Below, piece after piece: positions 32,917 to 42,900 of a DNA stretch of 64,000 nt. The stretch is from NCBI GenBank assembly GCA_038321615.1, contig JBBQFC010000010.1:1-64000 (forward strand). The letters are read 5' to 3'. This DNA is from JBBQFC01 sp038321615. GTDB taxonomy: Bacteria; Bacteroidota; Bacteroidia; Flavobacteriales_D; Cryomorphaceae. How positions within the stretch are numbered: position 1 is the first letter of the stretch; each line of letters opens with the position of its first letter. The notes below the pieces were generated by a model. The model worked only from the letters and a program-made list of their open reading frames with translations, was not told the origin of the DNA and did no database searches. The translations under genes were made by a program, and so were the position numbers.

Positions 32917-32924
32917 TAGTTTCG
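32917..32924 (+). promoter_or_regulatory. -7 box TAGTTTCG of the thioesterase gene
   Basis: One mismatch to TAnnTTTG. It ends 29 bases before the ATG at 32954 and eight bases before the alternative TTG at 32933. Confidence 0.35.
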
Positions 32925-32953
32925 CAAATTAATTGTCTTTAAAATCAGAAAGT

Positions 32954-33400
32954 ATGCTTAATGCATTAATGCAAAAATACAACAGCGTAAACGCCTTTGG
33001 CCGCATGATTGGCTTGGAGCTTACTGTAATAGCTCCAGGTGAAGTATTGTACACCATGACGATTACGGAAGATCATTTATCAAATCCGCTCGCTGCGCAT
33101 GGGGGTGCGGTGGCCGCTATGATGGATGGAGTGCTGGGCGTGGCAGCCCTGTCGCTGAGCACGGAGAGCAACCGCTTAGTAAGTACAGTAGAGTTCAAGA
33201 TAAACTATTATGGTCCGGTGCTGCTGGGCGATGAGCTTAAAGGCCATGGCAAGGTGGTATTTGAAGGAAACAGGATCATAAGTAGCGAAGGCAGCATCGC
33301 TTGCACGAATCGTGAAAACGTATTGCTATGCAAAGGTTTAGGCACGTTCAACAGCTATCCAGCCAGTAAAAACCCCCTTTTCGCGGCATCTGCCGTCTAA
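32954..33400 (+). CDS. PaaI-type hotdog-fold thioesterase
   Basis: 148 residues from the ATG at 32954; an in-frame TTG seven codons upstream is possible. The hotdog helix motif HGGAVAAMMDGVLGVAA carries the conserved residues of the PaaI/YbgC-like group, with NPLAAHGG just before it and a late strand SEGSIACTNRENVLLCKGLGTF. Such enzymes hydrolyse acyl-CoA thioesters. The substrate cannot be told; phenylacetate genes are absent from the window. Its stop overlaps by four bases the end of the convergent acyltransferase gene, which could point to lipid metabolism but may be chance. Confidence 0.88.
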   Translation: MLNALMQKYNSVNAFGRMIGLELTVIAPGEVLYTMTITEDHLSNPLAAHGGAVAAMMDGVLGVAALSLSTESNRLVSTVEFKINYYGPVLLGDELKGHGKVVFEGNRIISSEGSIACTNRENVLLCKGLGTFNSYPASKNPLFAASAV

Positions 33401-34146
33401 TCTTCGCTCTTCGGAACCTGTATAAACTCCGGAGTTTGCTTTATGGCCGTCATTACCTGTGAGAGAATGCTCTCTGGGGTGGCGTCGTAATCGATATCTA
33501 ATGGCTCGTAAAATTTCATTAAAAGCCGCGAATCACGGGCTTTAATCAGCAAACCTTTCTTGTCGAATGCCCTTCGGAAGCCATCAATATTAACGGGGAT
33601 CACTAAGGGTTTGTACTGCTTTATAAGGTGAGCCGTGCCTTTTCTACCTTGCTCAAATGGCTTTGTGGTGCCTTGGGGAAATGTAATCAACCAGCCGCTT
33701 TCGAGCGCCTTACCGATATTCTCTGGATCCTTGGGATTGAGTTCGCGTTGCACATCTTTGCCATCGGCTCGCCAGGTGCGCTGCACGCTAATAGCGCCAC
33801 CGTAGGCGAATAAGCGCGGCAGCAGCCCGCTTTTCATCGTTTCCATAGCTGCCACGTAATACACGTTAATCTTTGGAGCGAGCAAATAAACCGGATTTCG
33901 GAGACCCCGCTTCAAGCTCCACTTCGATGCGCTAAATGCGTGGTACATAAGCATCACGTCGGCGAAATAGGTCTGGTGATTCGAAACGAACAATACGTTC
34001 TTTGAAGGCAAGGCCTCCAAAGTTGCCATACCAGCCACTACCGATTTATTTGTCCAAACAAATCTGGACCAGGTAGCAATGCCAAAAATCGATATGACAA
34101 TGGATTTAAGGAAAATCCATTGTCCGAAAACATTCTTTAACTTCAT
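33397..34146 (-). CDS. 1-acyl-sn-glycerol-3-phosphate acyltransferase family protein (PlsC-like)
   Basis: 249 residues. It has one N-terminal hydrophobic segment, the catalytic block NHQTYFAD (HX4D), and block III FPQGTTKPFEQGRKGTA, where the usual Glu of FPEGT is Gln here. A late IPVNIDGFRRAFDKKG is also typical. The family adds the second acyl chain to lysophosphatidate at the inner membrane. The E-to-Q change occurs in some bacterial relatives that use other acceptors, such as ornithine lipid synthesis, so the acceptor is uncertain. It is 35 bases downstream of priA on the same strand. Confidence 0.87.
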   Translation of the reverse strand: MKLKNVFGQWIFLKSIVISIFGIATWSRFVWTNKSVVAGMATLEALPSKNVLFVSNHQTYFADVMLMYHAFSASKWSLKRGLRNPVYLLAPKINVYYVAAMETMKSGLLPRLFAYGGAISVQRTWRADGKDVQRELNPKDPENIGKALESGWLITFPQGTTKPFEQGRKGTAHLIKQYKPLVIPVNIDGFRRAFDKKGLLIKARDSRLLMKFYEPLDIDYDATPESILSQVMTAIKQTPEFIQVPKSED

Positions 34147-34181
34147 AGAATTAACATACCAAAGTAATGCATTTATTGCGG

Positions 34182-36650
34182 CTATTGTGGATCGACGTTT
34201 ACAATAATCCGCACCGCGCGAAGGGTTTTGTCCTGAGCGAATCGAATGTGCAATTCCTCCATCTTACCTTTGATAAGGCTAAGTGGCATGCCCACGGCAA
34301 TTTTTAGTATTAACTGCTTATTAAAGCGATTTTTCACTCGAGCCACCGCAGGATATTCCGGACCCAACATATTTCCTTCCGGAAAAAATGTCGCCAGTTC
34401 CTTATGATACCAAGCCGATGCAAAATCGACCAGATCTGAATCAGAATGCCTGAAAATTAGCAATATCAAACGCGAAAAAGGCGGATAAACGTACTTTTTG
34501 CGTTCGGCAATTTCCTGGTCGTACACAGCGGAGTAATTGGTAGATTTCACTTGTTTCAGAATCCATTGATCCGGATCGCTGGTTTGGATGATCACCTTAC
34601 CAGGTGTATCGCGCCTACCAGCCCGGCCTGCTACTTGGGTCATAAGCTGAAAGCCACGCTCGGTGGCTCTGAAATCCGGAAATTTCAAAAGGAGATCGGC
34701 GTGAAGGATCCCTACTAAGCTCACCTTCCCAAAGTCTAAACCCTTGGTAACCATTTGCGTTCCGATTAAAATATCGATTACCCCATCGCCAAAATCGCTT
34801 AAAATTTGGTGGTAAGCATTCTTGGTCCGGGTGCTGTCTAAGTCGAGCCTGGCCAATTTAGCTTTGGGAAGTTTTACTTCTAATTCTTCTTCAATGCGCT
34901 GCGTTCCGAAGCCAGCCAATCGCAACTTCACACTGCCACAAGCCCCGCAAGTGGGGGCAATACTGTACTTATTACCGCAGTAGTGACACACCAGCCGCTT
35001 CTGCGCCTTGTGGTAGGTAAGGCTCACGTCGCATCGCGTACATTCCGGCACGTGTCCACATATTTCGCAGAGCAATATCGGTGCGTAGCCTCTCCTATTT
35101 TGAAATAAGATAACTTGCTCGCCTCGGTCTAGGGTTTGTGCAATGGCTTCAATGAGCTGCTCGCTGAAAAAACCTTCTTTTTCCGATTGCTTGGTGGTTT
35201 TGAGACTTACTATATCAATTTTCGGAAGCTTTCCTTCGCCATAGCGTTCGGTAAGCCGCACGTGGCCGTACTTCCCATTTATGGCATGGGTCATTGTTTC
35301 AAAAGCCGGGGTTGCACTACCCAACAATACTTTGGCATCGTGGAGCTGAGCCAACCGCAGCGCTGCATCGCGGGCGTGGTAGCGCGGGGCGGGTTCGTGC
35401 TGCTTGAAGGATGGTTCGTGCTCTTCGTCCACAATGATTAATCCCAATTGCCGAAATGGCAGAAAAATGGCACTTCGCGCACCGAGTATTAATCGACCTC
35501 GATCGGGGGTATTTCCCAATACCAAATTCCACACTTCCACGCGCTCGTCCTGGGTAAAGCGCGAATGGTACACCGTGAGTTGGGGGCCGAAATAACGCTC
35601 CAACCGATGGATCATTTGGGTGGTTAGCGCTATCTCCGGAAGGAGGTAAAGCACCTGTTTACCTGCACCTAATTGCTCTTCGATAAGCTTGATATAAATC
35701 TCCGTTTTGCCCGAAGACGTAATTCCCTCCAGCAGCACCACCTTTTGCGCGTCGAATTGTGATTTAATTTCAGCTGATGCCGTAGTTTGCGCAAGGCTGA
35801 GCTCAAAATGGCTATCGGGCGAAGCTTCGATATGCTTCAAGCGATCAACTTCGCGGCGTTCCAATTCGAAAATTCCTTTCTTGACCAGTTCGGCAATAAT
35901 GGAACTGCTCGTCTTCGCCAATTTTTGAAAACTCAACTTTCGAAGTGCATTCTCCGGGTTGTCCATCGCTCCGCTGGCCTGCACATATTGCATCAGAACT
36001 TCAAGTTTCTTTGGCGAACGCTCCAAGCTGGCAAATGCGGCGCGCAATCCATCCTCCCCAGCCGAGGCAGCCGATAGCTTAATGTAATCTTCGAATCTGG
36101 GTTTATAGCGCTCTTTCAGATTCTCATATATAAGTATGGCGCCGATCGACAGCAGTGCTTTCAGCGTGGGCTGAACAGTGGAAATGCCCAGTATTTGAGT
36201 GATATCCTGGAGATTGACCGACTCGCGGTGGGCCATAGCTTCCAGCAGACTCAGCTCACGCTGATTCAAATTACTTACGTCACCATCGAAAGCTGGATTT
36301 GGCACATAAACCGATTCGCTCGATAGCCGAAGGCCGGTGGGCAGGGCTGCTAAGAGCACTTCACCGATATTGCACATGTAGTACTTCGCAATCCACCGAA
36401 GGTGTAGCAACTGGAGATCGGTCATCACGGGTTCTTCATCGAGGATACAGTCAATATATTTGGCAGCATAGGCCGAAGGAGGTGATGTGTGAATTCGCTC
36501 GATAATCCCTGTGAGCAATTTACCCCTGTTGAACGGTACTACCACGCGCTGGCCTGCCCTAGCATAGGGCTCCATGTTTTGCGGAAGCCGATACGTAAAC
36601 GTATTTGGAACCGCCAATGGCAGAATAACTTCGGCGAAATAGGTAGTCAA
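34182..36650 (-). CDS. priA: Primosomal replication restart helicase PriA
   Basis: 822 residues if started at the TTG at 36650, giving MTTYFAEVILPLAVPNTFTYRLPQ, the expected N-terminus. The longer open frame to 36728 runs through a TAATTTCG promoter box. The DNA-binding domain is at 1-105 and the helicase core carries Walker A GITSSGKTEIY and the DEEH box in IVDEEHEPSFKQ. The zinc-binding insert holds paired cysteines (CEICGHVPECTRCD, CHYCGNKY, CGACGS). C-terminal motifs V and VI are GTQMVTKGLDFGKV and QVAGRAGRRD. PriA reloads the replisome at stalled forks. No partner genes are nearby. Confidence 0.96.
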   Translation of the reverse strand: MTTYFAEVILPLAVPNTFTYRLPQNMEPYARAGQRVVVPFNRGKLLTGIIERIHTSPPSAYAAKYIDCILDEEPVMTDLQLLHLRWIAKYYMCNIGEVLLAALPTGLRLSSESVYVPNPAFDGDVSNLNQRELSLLEAMAHRESVNLQDITQILGISTVQPTLKALLSIGAILIYENLKERYKPRFEDYIKLSAASAGEDGLRAAFASLERSPKKLEVLMQYVQASGAMDNPENALRKLSFQKLAKTSSSIIAELVKKGIFELERREVDRLKHIEASPDSHFELSLAQTTASAEIKSQFDAQKVVLLEGITSSGKTEIYIKLIEEQLGAGKQVLYLLPEIALTTQMIHRLERYFGPQLTVYHSRFTQDERVEVWNLVLGNTPDRGRLILGARSAIFLPFRQLGLIIVDEEHEPSFKQHEPAPRYHARDAALRLAQLHDAKVLLGSATPAFETMTHAINGKYGHVRLTERYGEGKLPKIDIVSLKTTKQSEKEGFFSEQLIEAIAQTLDRGEQVILFQNRRGYAPILLCEICGHVPECTRCDVSLTYHKAQKRLVCHYCGNKYSIAPTCGACGSVKLRLAGFGTQRIEEELEVKLPKAKLARLDLDSTRTKNAYHQILSDFGDGVIDILIGTQMVTKGLDFGKVSLVGILHADLLLKFPDFRATERGFQLMTQVAGRAGRRDTPGKVIIQTSDPDQWILKQVKSTNYSAVYDQEIAERKKYVYPPFSRLILLIFRHSDSDLVDFASAWYHKELATFFPEGNMLGPEYPAVARVKNRFNKQLILKIAVGMPLSLIKGKMEELHIRFAQDKTLRAVRIIVNVDPQ

Positions 36651-36671
36651 ATCGAGGAGAAAATGGAGGCA

Positions 36672-36679
36672 CGAAATTA
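36672..36679 (-). promoter_or_regulatory. -7 box TAATTTCG of priA
   Basis: One mismatch to TAnnTTTG on the minus strand, ending 21 bases before the TTG start at 36650. It supports the shorter PriA start. Confidence 0.45.
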
Positions 36680-36778
36680 ATGCAATTACCAACATACCTC
36701 CGTGGCAATCTTTGATGTTGCGATTCAAAGCGATAGAAACAAGAATCTAAATTGCACTGCTAAAATCTCACGCTCCAA

Positions 36779-38551
36779 ATGGTATTAAGCCTTCTCGATT
36801 GGCTCGCTATTGCCTCCTTTTTAGTTCTCAGTTTATTGGTCGGGCTGTATTTCCGCAAAAGAGCTTCGTCGAGTATGGCGAGCTTTTTTGTAGGCAATCG
36901 GAATATGCCGTGGCTCGTGGCTGGTATTTCGATGGTGGCCACCACCTTTGCCGCCGACACACCCCTTGCAGTCACCGAATTGGTGGGTAAAAATGGTATC
37001 TCGGGCAATTGGCTCTGGTGGAGTTACCTATCGGGCGGCATGCTCACCACCTTTTTCTTCGCCCGTTTGTGGCGCCGATCGGGGGTAATTACAGAAATTG
37101 AGCTTGTGGAACTGCGCTACGGCGGACCAACTGCGTCATTCCTACGTGGGTTTAAAGCCATTTACCTCGGACTTTTTATGAATGTGCTGATCATCGGCTG
37201 GGTCAACCTTGCCATGATTACCATTATCACACAATTCTTTGGTGTAAGTTATGAAATAGCGTATGCCGTGGTAGGCGGGGCTATGGTATTGGCGGCGATC
37301 TATACGGCCCTTTCGGGAATATGGGGAGTGGCAGTAACCGACGTTATACAATTCGTAGTGGCTATGGGCGGATCAATAGTCCTGGCCATCATAGTAGTAA
37401 ATAGCCCTGAAGTGGGAGGTATTGCTGGTATGAAAGCTGCATTGCCGCCCGAAACTTTCTCCTTCTTCCCCAAAATCGTAGATGACTCAGGAGGCTCATC
37501 GGCAGCCCAAACCTTGGGTATAAGTGTCGCAGCATTCTTTGCTTTCGTGGGCATGCAGTGGTGGGCGAGCTGGTATCCAGGGCAAGAACCGGGCGGTGGC
37601 GGCTACGTAGCCCAACGAATGATGAGCACCAAAACCGAGAAAGGAGCAGTTTATGCCACCCTGCTTTTTCAAATAGCGCATTACTGCTTACGTCCCTGGC
37701 CGTGGATATTGGTAGCCCTTTCGTGCTTGGTGATCTACCCAGAGATGAATCCTGCGTTCCACCCCGAATTGGGCGAGGGTGAATTTGGAAAAACATATGT
37801 GCTCGCCATGCGCGACTATCTGCCACCGGGGCTCCGCGGCGTTCTATTAGCATCCTTTTTAGCCGCCTACCTTAGCACCATCAGCACCCAGCTCAATTGG
37901 GGAGCGGGCTACCTGGTCAACGATTTATACAAGCGTTTCTTAAAACCCGAAGAGTCTGACAAAAGTTACGTCGATGCTTCGCGCATAGCCACCGTTTTTT
38001 TGCTGATCGCGGGGCTTAGTGTTACCCAATTTATGGACTCTGTGAGTGGGGTGTGGACCTTCATAATAGAATGTGGTGCTGGTCTGGGTTTGGTGCTCAT
38101 CTTGCGCTGGTATTGGTGGCGCGTGAATGCCTGGAGCGAGATTACGGCCACCATTGTTCCATTCATCGCCTACTTTACAGCTCTTTACGTTTTGGAACTC
38201 GAATTTCCAAACCGCTTCTTCTTCACTGTAGGCGTTACCACCTTGAGTTGGATCGTGGTAACCTTCCTCACTCCACCCGAAAAGGATGCCACCCTACAGC
38301 GCTTTTGCGACCAGGTAAAACCCGACGGTGCCTGGAAAAATTTTTCGAACAATAAGGAGCAATCAACGAACCATACCACATGGCTAGCCGTATGCTGGAT
38401 AGCTGCGGTAATCATGGCTTACTCAGTACTATTCGCTTTTGGCAAAATAATATTTCAGGAGTGGAGCGAAGCCACTGCTTTTGGTGCTGCAGCGCTGGTG
38501 TCGGGGGTAGTCCTGGTGCAAGCATTAAAACGAACAAGCATTTGGCAATAA
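36779..38551 (+). CDS. Sodium:solute symporter (SSS) family transporter
   Basis: 590 residues with about 13 hydrophobic helices. The SSS hallmarks are present: ATTFAADTPLAVTEL in the first helix pair, TALSGIWGVAVTDVIQFVVAMGGS in the middle, and LLASFLAAYLSTISTQLNWGAGYLVNDLYKRF, the sodium-site helix. It would import a solute with Na+. The WWASWYPGQEPGGGGYVAQRM loop is typical of Bacteroidota members of unknown substrate. A lipoprotein gene follows 68 bases later on the same strand. The transported solute is unknown. Confidence 0.92.
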   Translation: MVLSLLDWLAIASFLVLSLLVGLYFRKRASSSMASFFVGNRNMPWLVAGISMVATTFAADTPLAVTELVGKNGISGNWLWWSYLSGGMLTTFFFARLWRRSGVITEIELVELRYGGPTASFLRGFKAIYLGLFMNVLIIGWVNLAMITIITQFFGVSYEIAYAVVGGAMVLAAIYTALSGIWGVAVTDVIQFVVAMGGSIVLAIIVVNSPEVGGIAGMKAALPPETFSFFPKIVDDSGGSSAAQTLGISVAAFFAFVGMQWWASWYPGQEPGGGGYVAQRMMSTKTEKGAVYATLLFQIAHYCLRPWPWILVALSCLVIYPEMNPAFHPELGEGEFGKTYVLAMRDYLPPGLRGVLLASFLAAYLSTISTQLNWGAGYLVNDLYKRFLKPEESDKSYVDASRIATVFLLIAGLSVTQFMDSVSGVWTFIIECGAGLGLVLILRWYWWRVNAWSEITATIVPFIAYFTALYVLELEFPNRFFFTVGVTTLSWIVVTFLTPPEKDATLQRFCDQVKPDGAWKNFSNNKEQSTNHTTWLAVCWIAAVIMAYSVLFAFGKIIFQEWSEATAFGAAALVSGVVLVQALKRTSIWQ

Positions 38552-38619
38552 ATAAAACGAATCGGTGTAAGACGAAGGAGAATAAATACTTCATTCGTAT
38601 CACCCTTAGCTTACATCTC

Positions 38620-39519
38620 ATGAGCAATCAATTTTTGACTTCTACAACGCTGATTCTTCTGCTTACTACTGCCTTTAGCGGCTGCGACGAAACGTCTGTG
38701 CAGCGGGGAAGCAATGATTCGATGACGACGATAGATAGCACCCAATCGACCATATTGAATATTGCGGGCAAACTGTTCAGTGTGCCTTCGCCCATCCAAA
38801 CCGCTATTTTAATCCGCGATACCAAATCGCCTTACCGCCGCGATCAACTCAGCGACCCGAAATCATTGGATCAATTTTCTTCCAAATATTTGAAAGCCCT
38901 AAATCTGGGAATCTACGGCACCGATATGGCCTATGCTTCACTCTACGAGGATGGTCAGTCGGCAGTGCGATCGTTCAAAGCCGTTGACGAATTGGCCAAC
39001 CAGCTGGAAGTAAAAGGAGCCATCAATAAAGATGTGCTTCGAAAGTTGAGCGAAAATTTGGAAAAACCCGACTCGCTTATCCTGCTTTCGAGTCAATTCT
39101 ACCAACAAGCCGATGAATATTTGAAAAACAACAGCCGAGCAGAAGTGGCGGCTGCGGTATTGGCCGGAGGATGGCTTGAAGCAACTCACCTCACCATTGT
39201 TGCTGCTCGAGGTGGCAATAAAGAAGCGCGCACCCGCCTAGCCGAGCAACGCGACGTGATAGGTACCGTTTGCGATGTGCTGCAAGAAACCGCAGATGAG
39301 ACGTTTAGAAAAGATCCTATCTTGGGATTGTTCAAGGATCTAAATGTGGAATTTAGAGGTGTGGATTACAACTACACCTACATTGCCCCAAATACGGATG
39401 CCGCGGCAAATAGAACGGTAATCAACAGCACTTCGACTTACAGTATGACGGATAGCCTCTTTGAGCGAATATCGGGAAAGACAGCTTTTCTTCGAGACAA
39501 AATCACCTTAGCACCATGA
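38620..39519 (+). CDS. Predicted lipoprotein, 299 residues
   Basis: From the ATG at 38620 the protein begins with a lipoprotein signal (LLLTTAFSGC, cysteine at about residue 22). The open frame extends further upstream, but only over the end of the symporter gene. The mature part is mostly helical, with a family-like core (LKALNLGIYGTDMAYASLYEDGQSAVRSFKAV, then AVLAGGWLEATHL). I recall this pattern in Bacteroidota proteins of unknown function but cannot name a domain. Its stop overlaps the ATG of the next gene, so the two are coupled. Confidence 0.8.
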   Translation: MSNQFLTSTTLILLLTTAFSGCDETSVQRGSNDSMTTIDSTQSTILNIAGKLFSVPSPIQTAILIRDTKSPYRRDQLSDPKSLDQFSSKYLKALNLGIYGTDMAYASLYEDGQSAVRSFKAVDELANQLEVKGAINKDVLRKLSENLEKPDSLILLSSQFYQQADEYLKNNSRAEVAAAVLAGGWLEATHLTIVAARGGNKEARTRLAEQRDVIGTVCDVLQETADETFRKDPILGLFKDLNVEFRGVDYNYTYIAPNTDAAANRTVINSTSTYSMTDSLFERISGKTAFLRDKITLAP

Positions 39520-39932
39520 AAATTCTCAGCTTATTCTGCTTGCTCTTATTTATTGGTACCGGCTTTAGCGGCTTTGCCCAATGCGATTCGACGGCCACCC
39601 TTGCCCAAGGGTATATGGAAACTCCCTTCATAGGCGATGGACAAGATTACCGAGCCTTAATATTTGGAGACCAAGTCGCCGAATTCCGATCTACCTTTTA
39701 TGCCAATGCAGAATACCGCATTGTAGCAGTGGCAGGAAGTGCAGCGCAGCAACTGATCTTCTCGCTATACGATACCGAAAATAATTTGCTCTTTACCAAT
39801 GCCGATCATGCCAATGCTCCGTACTGGAATTTTAGCTTTAATTCTACCATGACTTGTAAGATCGAAGCAACGCTCGACAATACGAAACAAAACTCGGGGT
39901 GTGCCGTACTACTCATCGGATTCGAACGCTGA
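39516..39932 (+). CDS. Small secreted protein, 138 residues
   Basis: A clear signal peptide (to about 21, SGFAQC) is followed by a short beta-rich domain (GDQVAEFRSTFYANAEYRIVAVAGSAAQQLIFSLYDTENNLLF) ending in CAVLLIGFER. The N-terminal cysteine after the cleavage site and one near the end could form a disulfide. It is coupled to the lipoprotein gene upstream by a four-base overlap and followed by a strong terminator, so the two form an operon, perhaps a periplasmic complex. The function is unknown. Confidence 0.8.
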   Translation: MKILSLFCLLLFIGTGFSGFAQCDSTATLAQGYMETPFIGDGQDYRALIFGDQVAEFRSTFYANAEYRIVAVAGSAAQQLIFSLYDTENNLLFTNADHANAPYWNFSFNSTMTCKIEATLDNTKQNSGCAVLLIGFER

Positions 39933-39959
39933 TTGAACGGTTTAAAAACAAAAAACTTG

Positions 39960-39986
39960 AAGCGTCCGAATGGACGCTTTTTTTTT
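39960..39986 (+). terminator. Rho-independent terminator after the lipoprotein/secreted-protein operon
   Basis: AAGCGTCC (39960-39967) pairs with GGACGCTT (39972-39979) around a GAAT tetraloop and runs into nine T. The T-run ends 12 bases before the ATG of the ABC transporter gene. Confidence 0.88.
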
Positions 39987-39998
39987 GACCCCAAAACT

Positions 39999-42900
39999 AT
40001 GAGTGAGCGCATACTTAAAGCATTAATTCAACTTTTTGCTATTATCGCAAGGGTTGACCTTGATGATAAAACAGACCTACACGGACGCGGTATCGTCGAG
40101 TCGTTCCTACGCGAGCGATTACCTCTCCACCTGGTACACGGCTACCTTCGGCTTTTCGACGACTACATCGAAACCTACCAACAAGTGAGCGGTGGTAAGA
40201 ACGGGAAACAAAAGCGTACCGCCGGAAACTCGGTAAAAATCCTCCGCATTTGCACGCAGATTAACGAAGAGCTGACCCAACGTCAAAAGGTCATAGTTCT
40301 GATGCGACTGCTGGAATTCGTAAACAAGAACAATGAGATTACAGAGCTCGAAACCGAATTTGTAAGCACCGTTTCCGAAGTGTTCAATGTCGAACCAGAT
40401 GAATTTAATTTAGCGCGCAAATTCGTAGAAGAGAATGAGACAAATTTCGTCGATTCCCCGAATATATTACTTGTTGGGCCGGACGAACTTCACCAGGGAG
40501 CCCATAGCAAACACTACCCTGCTGCGCAATTGGATGGATTCTTCCGCGTGTTGCGAATAGGTAGTGTAAATCTCCATTTTATAAAATATCGGGGCAACGG
40601 AAGCTACACGCTTTCGGGTCAAATAGTATTTAGCGATCGCTATTACGTCTTGAATCAAGGAGCCTCCATACGCGGTGGCAAGATTGGACCGATCTATTAC
40701 AGCGATATCATTGGAACCTTCCTGAAAGATGAATCGCAAGAGAAAATATACTTCGATGTCGAAAAACTGAGTTATTCATTTCGCAAAGGAAATAAGGGGC
40801 TCCGCGATGTCGAAATGCAAGAAGAATCGGGCCGCATAGTAGGTATTATGGGAGCCAGCGGTAGTGGTAAATCCACCTTGCTCAATGTACTGAACGGCAA
40901 TCTCCGGCCAACAGAAGGGAGCGTGAAGATTAACGGAATCGATATCCATCAAAATCCGGAAGCGGTAGAAGGCCTTATTGGCTATGTAGCGCAGGACGAC
41001 TTGCTGATCGACGAGCTCACCGTATTTCAAAACCTATCGTACAACGCCAAACTCTGCTTCGGACAAAGAACGAACGAAGAAATTGCCGAGCTGGTTGAAG
41101 ACATGCTGGGCGTATTAGGCCTTACCGAAACCCGCGATCTTCGGGTAGGGACACCTTTGGACAAAACAATTTCTGGCGGTCAGCGCAAGCGCTTGAACAT
41201 AGCCTTAGAAATGATTCGCGAGCCAGCTGTATTATTTCTCGATGAACCTACTTCGGGACTTTCATCGCGCGACAGCGAGAATATCATGGACTTACTCAAA
41301 GAGCTGAGCCTGAAAGGCAAATTGATCTTTGTGGTAATACACCAACCTTCTTCCGACATATTTAAAATGTTCGACAAGCTCTTAATGCTCGATAATGGTG
41401 GCTTCCCCATCTATTATGGCAATCCGGTAGATAGCTTGGTATATTTCAAGCGAATGGTCGATCACATCAATTGTGAAGAAGCAGAATGCCTGACCTGCGG
41501 AAATGTAAAAACCGAAGACATTTTTAATATAATCGAGGCCAAGGTGGTCGATGAATTTGGAAACCTTACCAACGAGCGAAAAATAAGCCCATTGGAATGG
41601 AATGAAATTTACAAAGAACAACTGGAGCCCATCGATTTTGCAGAAGCCGAAGAAGAGCGACCCGTTCCGGCGAGCAATTTCATCATTCCCGATAAGTGGA
41701 AACAGTACTTCATATTCTTTGCCCGCGACCTGCACTCCAAGCTCACCAATAAGCAATATGTGCTTATCAATTTACTCGAGGCTCCCGTTTTGGCAATGAT
41801 ATTGGCCTTTTTTATGCGGTTTTTCATCCCCGAAGGGAGCGGCGAAAACTATGTGTACCGCGAGAATGAAAATATACCTGTTTACATTTTCATATCGGTA
41901 ATTGTGGCCTTGTTTATCGGCCTCACGGTGAGTTCCGAAGAGATTATTCGCGACAAGAAAATCAGGAAACGCGAAAGCTTTCTCAACCTAAGTCGCAAAA
42001 GCTACCTGTACAGCAAAATCAGTATTATGCTCATGATCTCGGGGGTGCAAATGTTTCTCTTCGTGGTGATCGGCAATGCGGTACTCGAAATTCAAGGTAT
42101 GACGCTTCCTTATTGGCTCATCCTTTTCTCTGCCTGCGCTTTCGCAAACTTACTGGGATTAAATATTTCTTCGAGCTTCAACTCTGCGAAAGTCATCTAC
42201 ATACTCATCCCTATCATCATTATCCCGCAGTTGCTTTTCAGTGGTATCATCGTAAAGTTCGATCGGTTGAATCCCATTTTCGCTTCTCAAAACGGCGTGC
42301 CGTGGATCGGGAACATTATGGCCAGTCGATGGGCGTATGAAGCTATAGCAGTCACCCAATTCAGATGGAATAACTACGAGAAAGACTTCTTCGAAATGGA
42401 GAAGCGGAAGAAATACGCGAATTGGAAGAAAGATTATTGGATTACCGAGCTGAAGAATAAAACCGCTTCCGTGCGCCGAAGCCTTGACTTAGAAATTCAA
42501 AATTCGCAAGTCGACAGCGATCTAAACATCGTTTACAATGAGCTCAAAAAAGAGAATAATTTCTTAACGGCTATGCCCTTCACGCGGTTAGAAGATTTGC
42601 AACCCGAGAAGGTAAGCGAGTCGGCCTTAAACGATGTAATCGTTCATCTCGATAAGCTTTCGGATCATTACAAGCGGGTGTACCTCAAAGCCGATAGCGA
42701 CAAGGAAAGTGCAATCTACGCTATGACTCAAACGCCCGAAAAGAATGTGGAGTACAAGGCCCTTTTCAACAATTTTAAAAACGACCAGCTCGAAGCCTTT
42801 GCGACCAATCGCAATGACATCAACTACATAGCCGAGCACAATGGAGAGTTAATTCAAAAGAAAGACCTGGTATACCTTACCCCTTACAATGCCACGTTTT

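Noticed and set aside
38380..38619. 80-codon N-terminal extension of the 299-residue lipoprotein
   Set aside because: It overlaps the symporter gene in another frame, and the lipoprotein signal starts at the ATG at 38620.
39933..39998. 22-codon N-terminal extension of the ABC transporter
   Set aside because: It would have to be translated through the rho-independent terminator hairpin; the ATG at 39999 is the better start.
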